A stretch of 64,000 bases of DNA from NCBI GenBank assembly GCA_947500545.1, contig CANMSO010000001.1:620001-684000 (forward strand), read 5' to 3'. A program made the position numbers and the translations under genes. Each line of letters begins with the position of its first letter. Position 1 is the stretch's first letter. Shown one piece after another: positions 63,905 to 64,000 of the stretch. The stretch is from an uncultured Aquimarina sp. (GTDB lineage Bacteria; Bacteroidota; Bacteroidia; Flavobacteriales; Flavobacteriaceae). Under the pieces are notes generated by a model. The model did no database searches. It saw nothing but the letters and a program-made list of their open reading frames with translations, and was not told the origin of the DNA.

Positions 63905-64000
63905 CCACTTGGTAGCGGTTGTTGGGTTGCTAATGGACTTGCAAAAGTTTTATCCAGAGTACTTTTTTGAAAACCATTTTCTGGACTTCCTTTAAATACT
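63892..64000 (-). CDS. 3' end of an upstream gene in the ketosynthase operon, cut by window
   Basis: About 35 codons up to TAA at 63894-63892, ending in LATQQPLPSGCAF. The tight overlap with the dehydratase start shows it is the preceding operon gene. A synthase subunit is likely from context, but the tail alone does not identify it. Confidence 0.55.
   Translation of the reverse strand, partial: VFKGSPENGFQKSTLDKTFASPLATQQPLPSGCAF

Overview
The window looks like a chromosomal segment from a marine-type member of the Flavobacteriaceae (Bacteroidota). The evidence is an AT-rich sequence, promoters of the TTTG/TAnnTTTG type, few Shine-Dalgarno sequences, several LytS/LytTR two-component pairs, secreted proteins whose signal peptides end in AQ or SQ, DUF4251 and M16 lipoproteins, and Bacteroidota-type succinate/fumarate oxidoreductase genes. 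The genus cannot be fixed from the sequence alone. No rRNA, tRNA or CRISPR array was found.

Layout. Positions 1-6.2 kb hold a 5'-truncated esterase/beta-lactamase fusion, a secreted Nudix-like/NTF2/DJ-1 three-domain protein, and a cytosolic trypsin-NUC1 nuclease fusion with a membrane-anchored partner; a 21-bp direct repeat lies on each side of that pair. Positions 6.4-10.8 kb hold a LytS/LytTR pair divergent from an envelope operon (DUF2147-like, beta-barrel, HtrA). Positions 10.8-16.6 kb are accessory: small proteins, diverged intergenic repeats, hairpin-rich DNA, and a Mu/Tn7-like transposase plus ATPase with two XRE regulators, a zinc-ribbon protein and a coiled-coil protein. Positions 16.7-26.2 kb form a fumarate-respiration cluster: DcuA, aspartase, periplasmic asparaginase, fumarate reductase/succinate dehydrogenase C-A-B, a porin and a TRIC-type membrane protein. 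Asparagine would go to aspartate, fumarate and then succinate, with exchange through DcuA.

Positions 26.4-43.8 kb form an envelope-stress and efflux region: small proteins, two paralogous lipoproteins, two LytS/LytTR pairs, an MBL hydrolase, a TerB-like gene broken by TAA, paralogous secreted helical proteins, an SBP-TolC fusion broken by TAG, an RND adaptor and pump, a DUF2235 lipoprotein, a potassium channel-like protein and an AraC regulator. Positions 43.8-46.7 kb hold a second HtrA/beta-barrel module with an Omp85-like protein. Positions 46.8-52.1 kb are a defence island: a serine recombinase, a three-gene ABC-3C system with a Cap4-like nuclease, a small protein paralogous to the one at 11 kb, and an orphan ParD-like antitoxin. 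Positions 52.2-59.7 kb are mostly ordinary membrane and envelope genes. Positions 59.7-64 kb carry the end of a type II fatty acid/polyketide-like operon (dehydratase, hydrolase, ketosynthase, LysE exporter, ACP, PPTase) that runs off the right edge.

The best candidates for an undescribed system are the trypsin-NUC1 fusion with its membrane partner (3.6-6.2 kb), the interrupted SBP-TolC fusion in front of an RND pump (31.7-38.3 kb), and the paralogous 65-68 residue protein found at both mobile islands.
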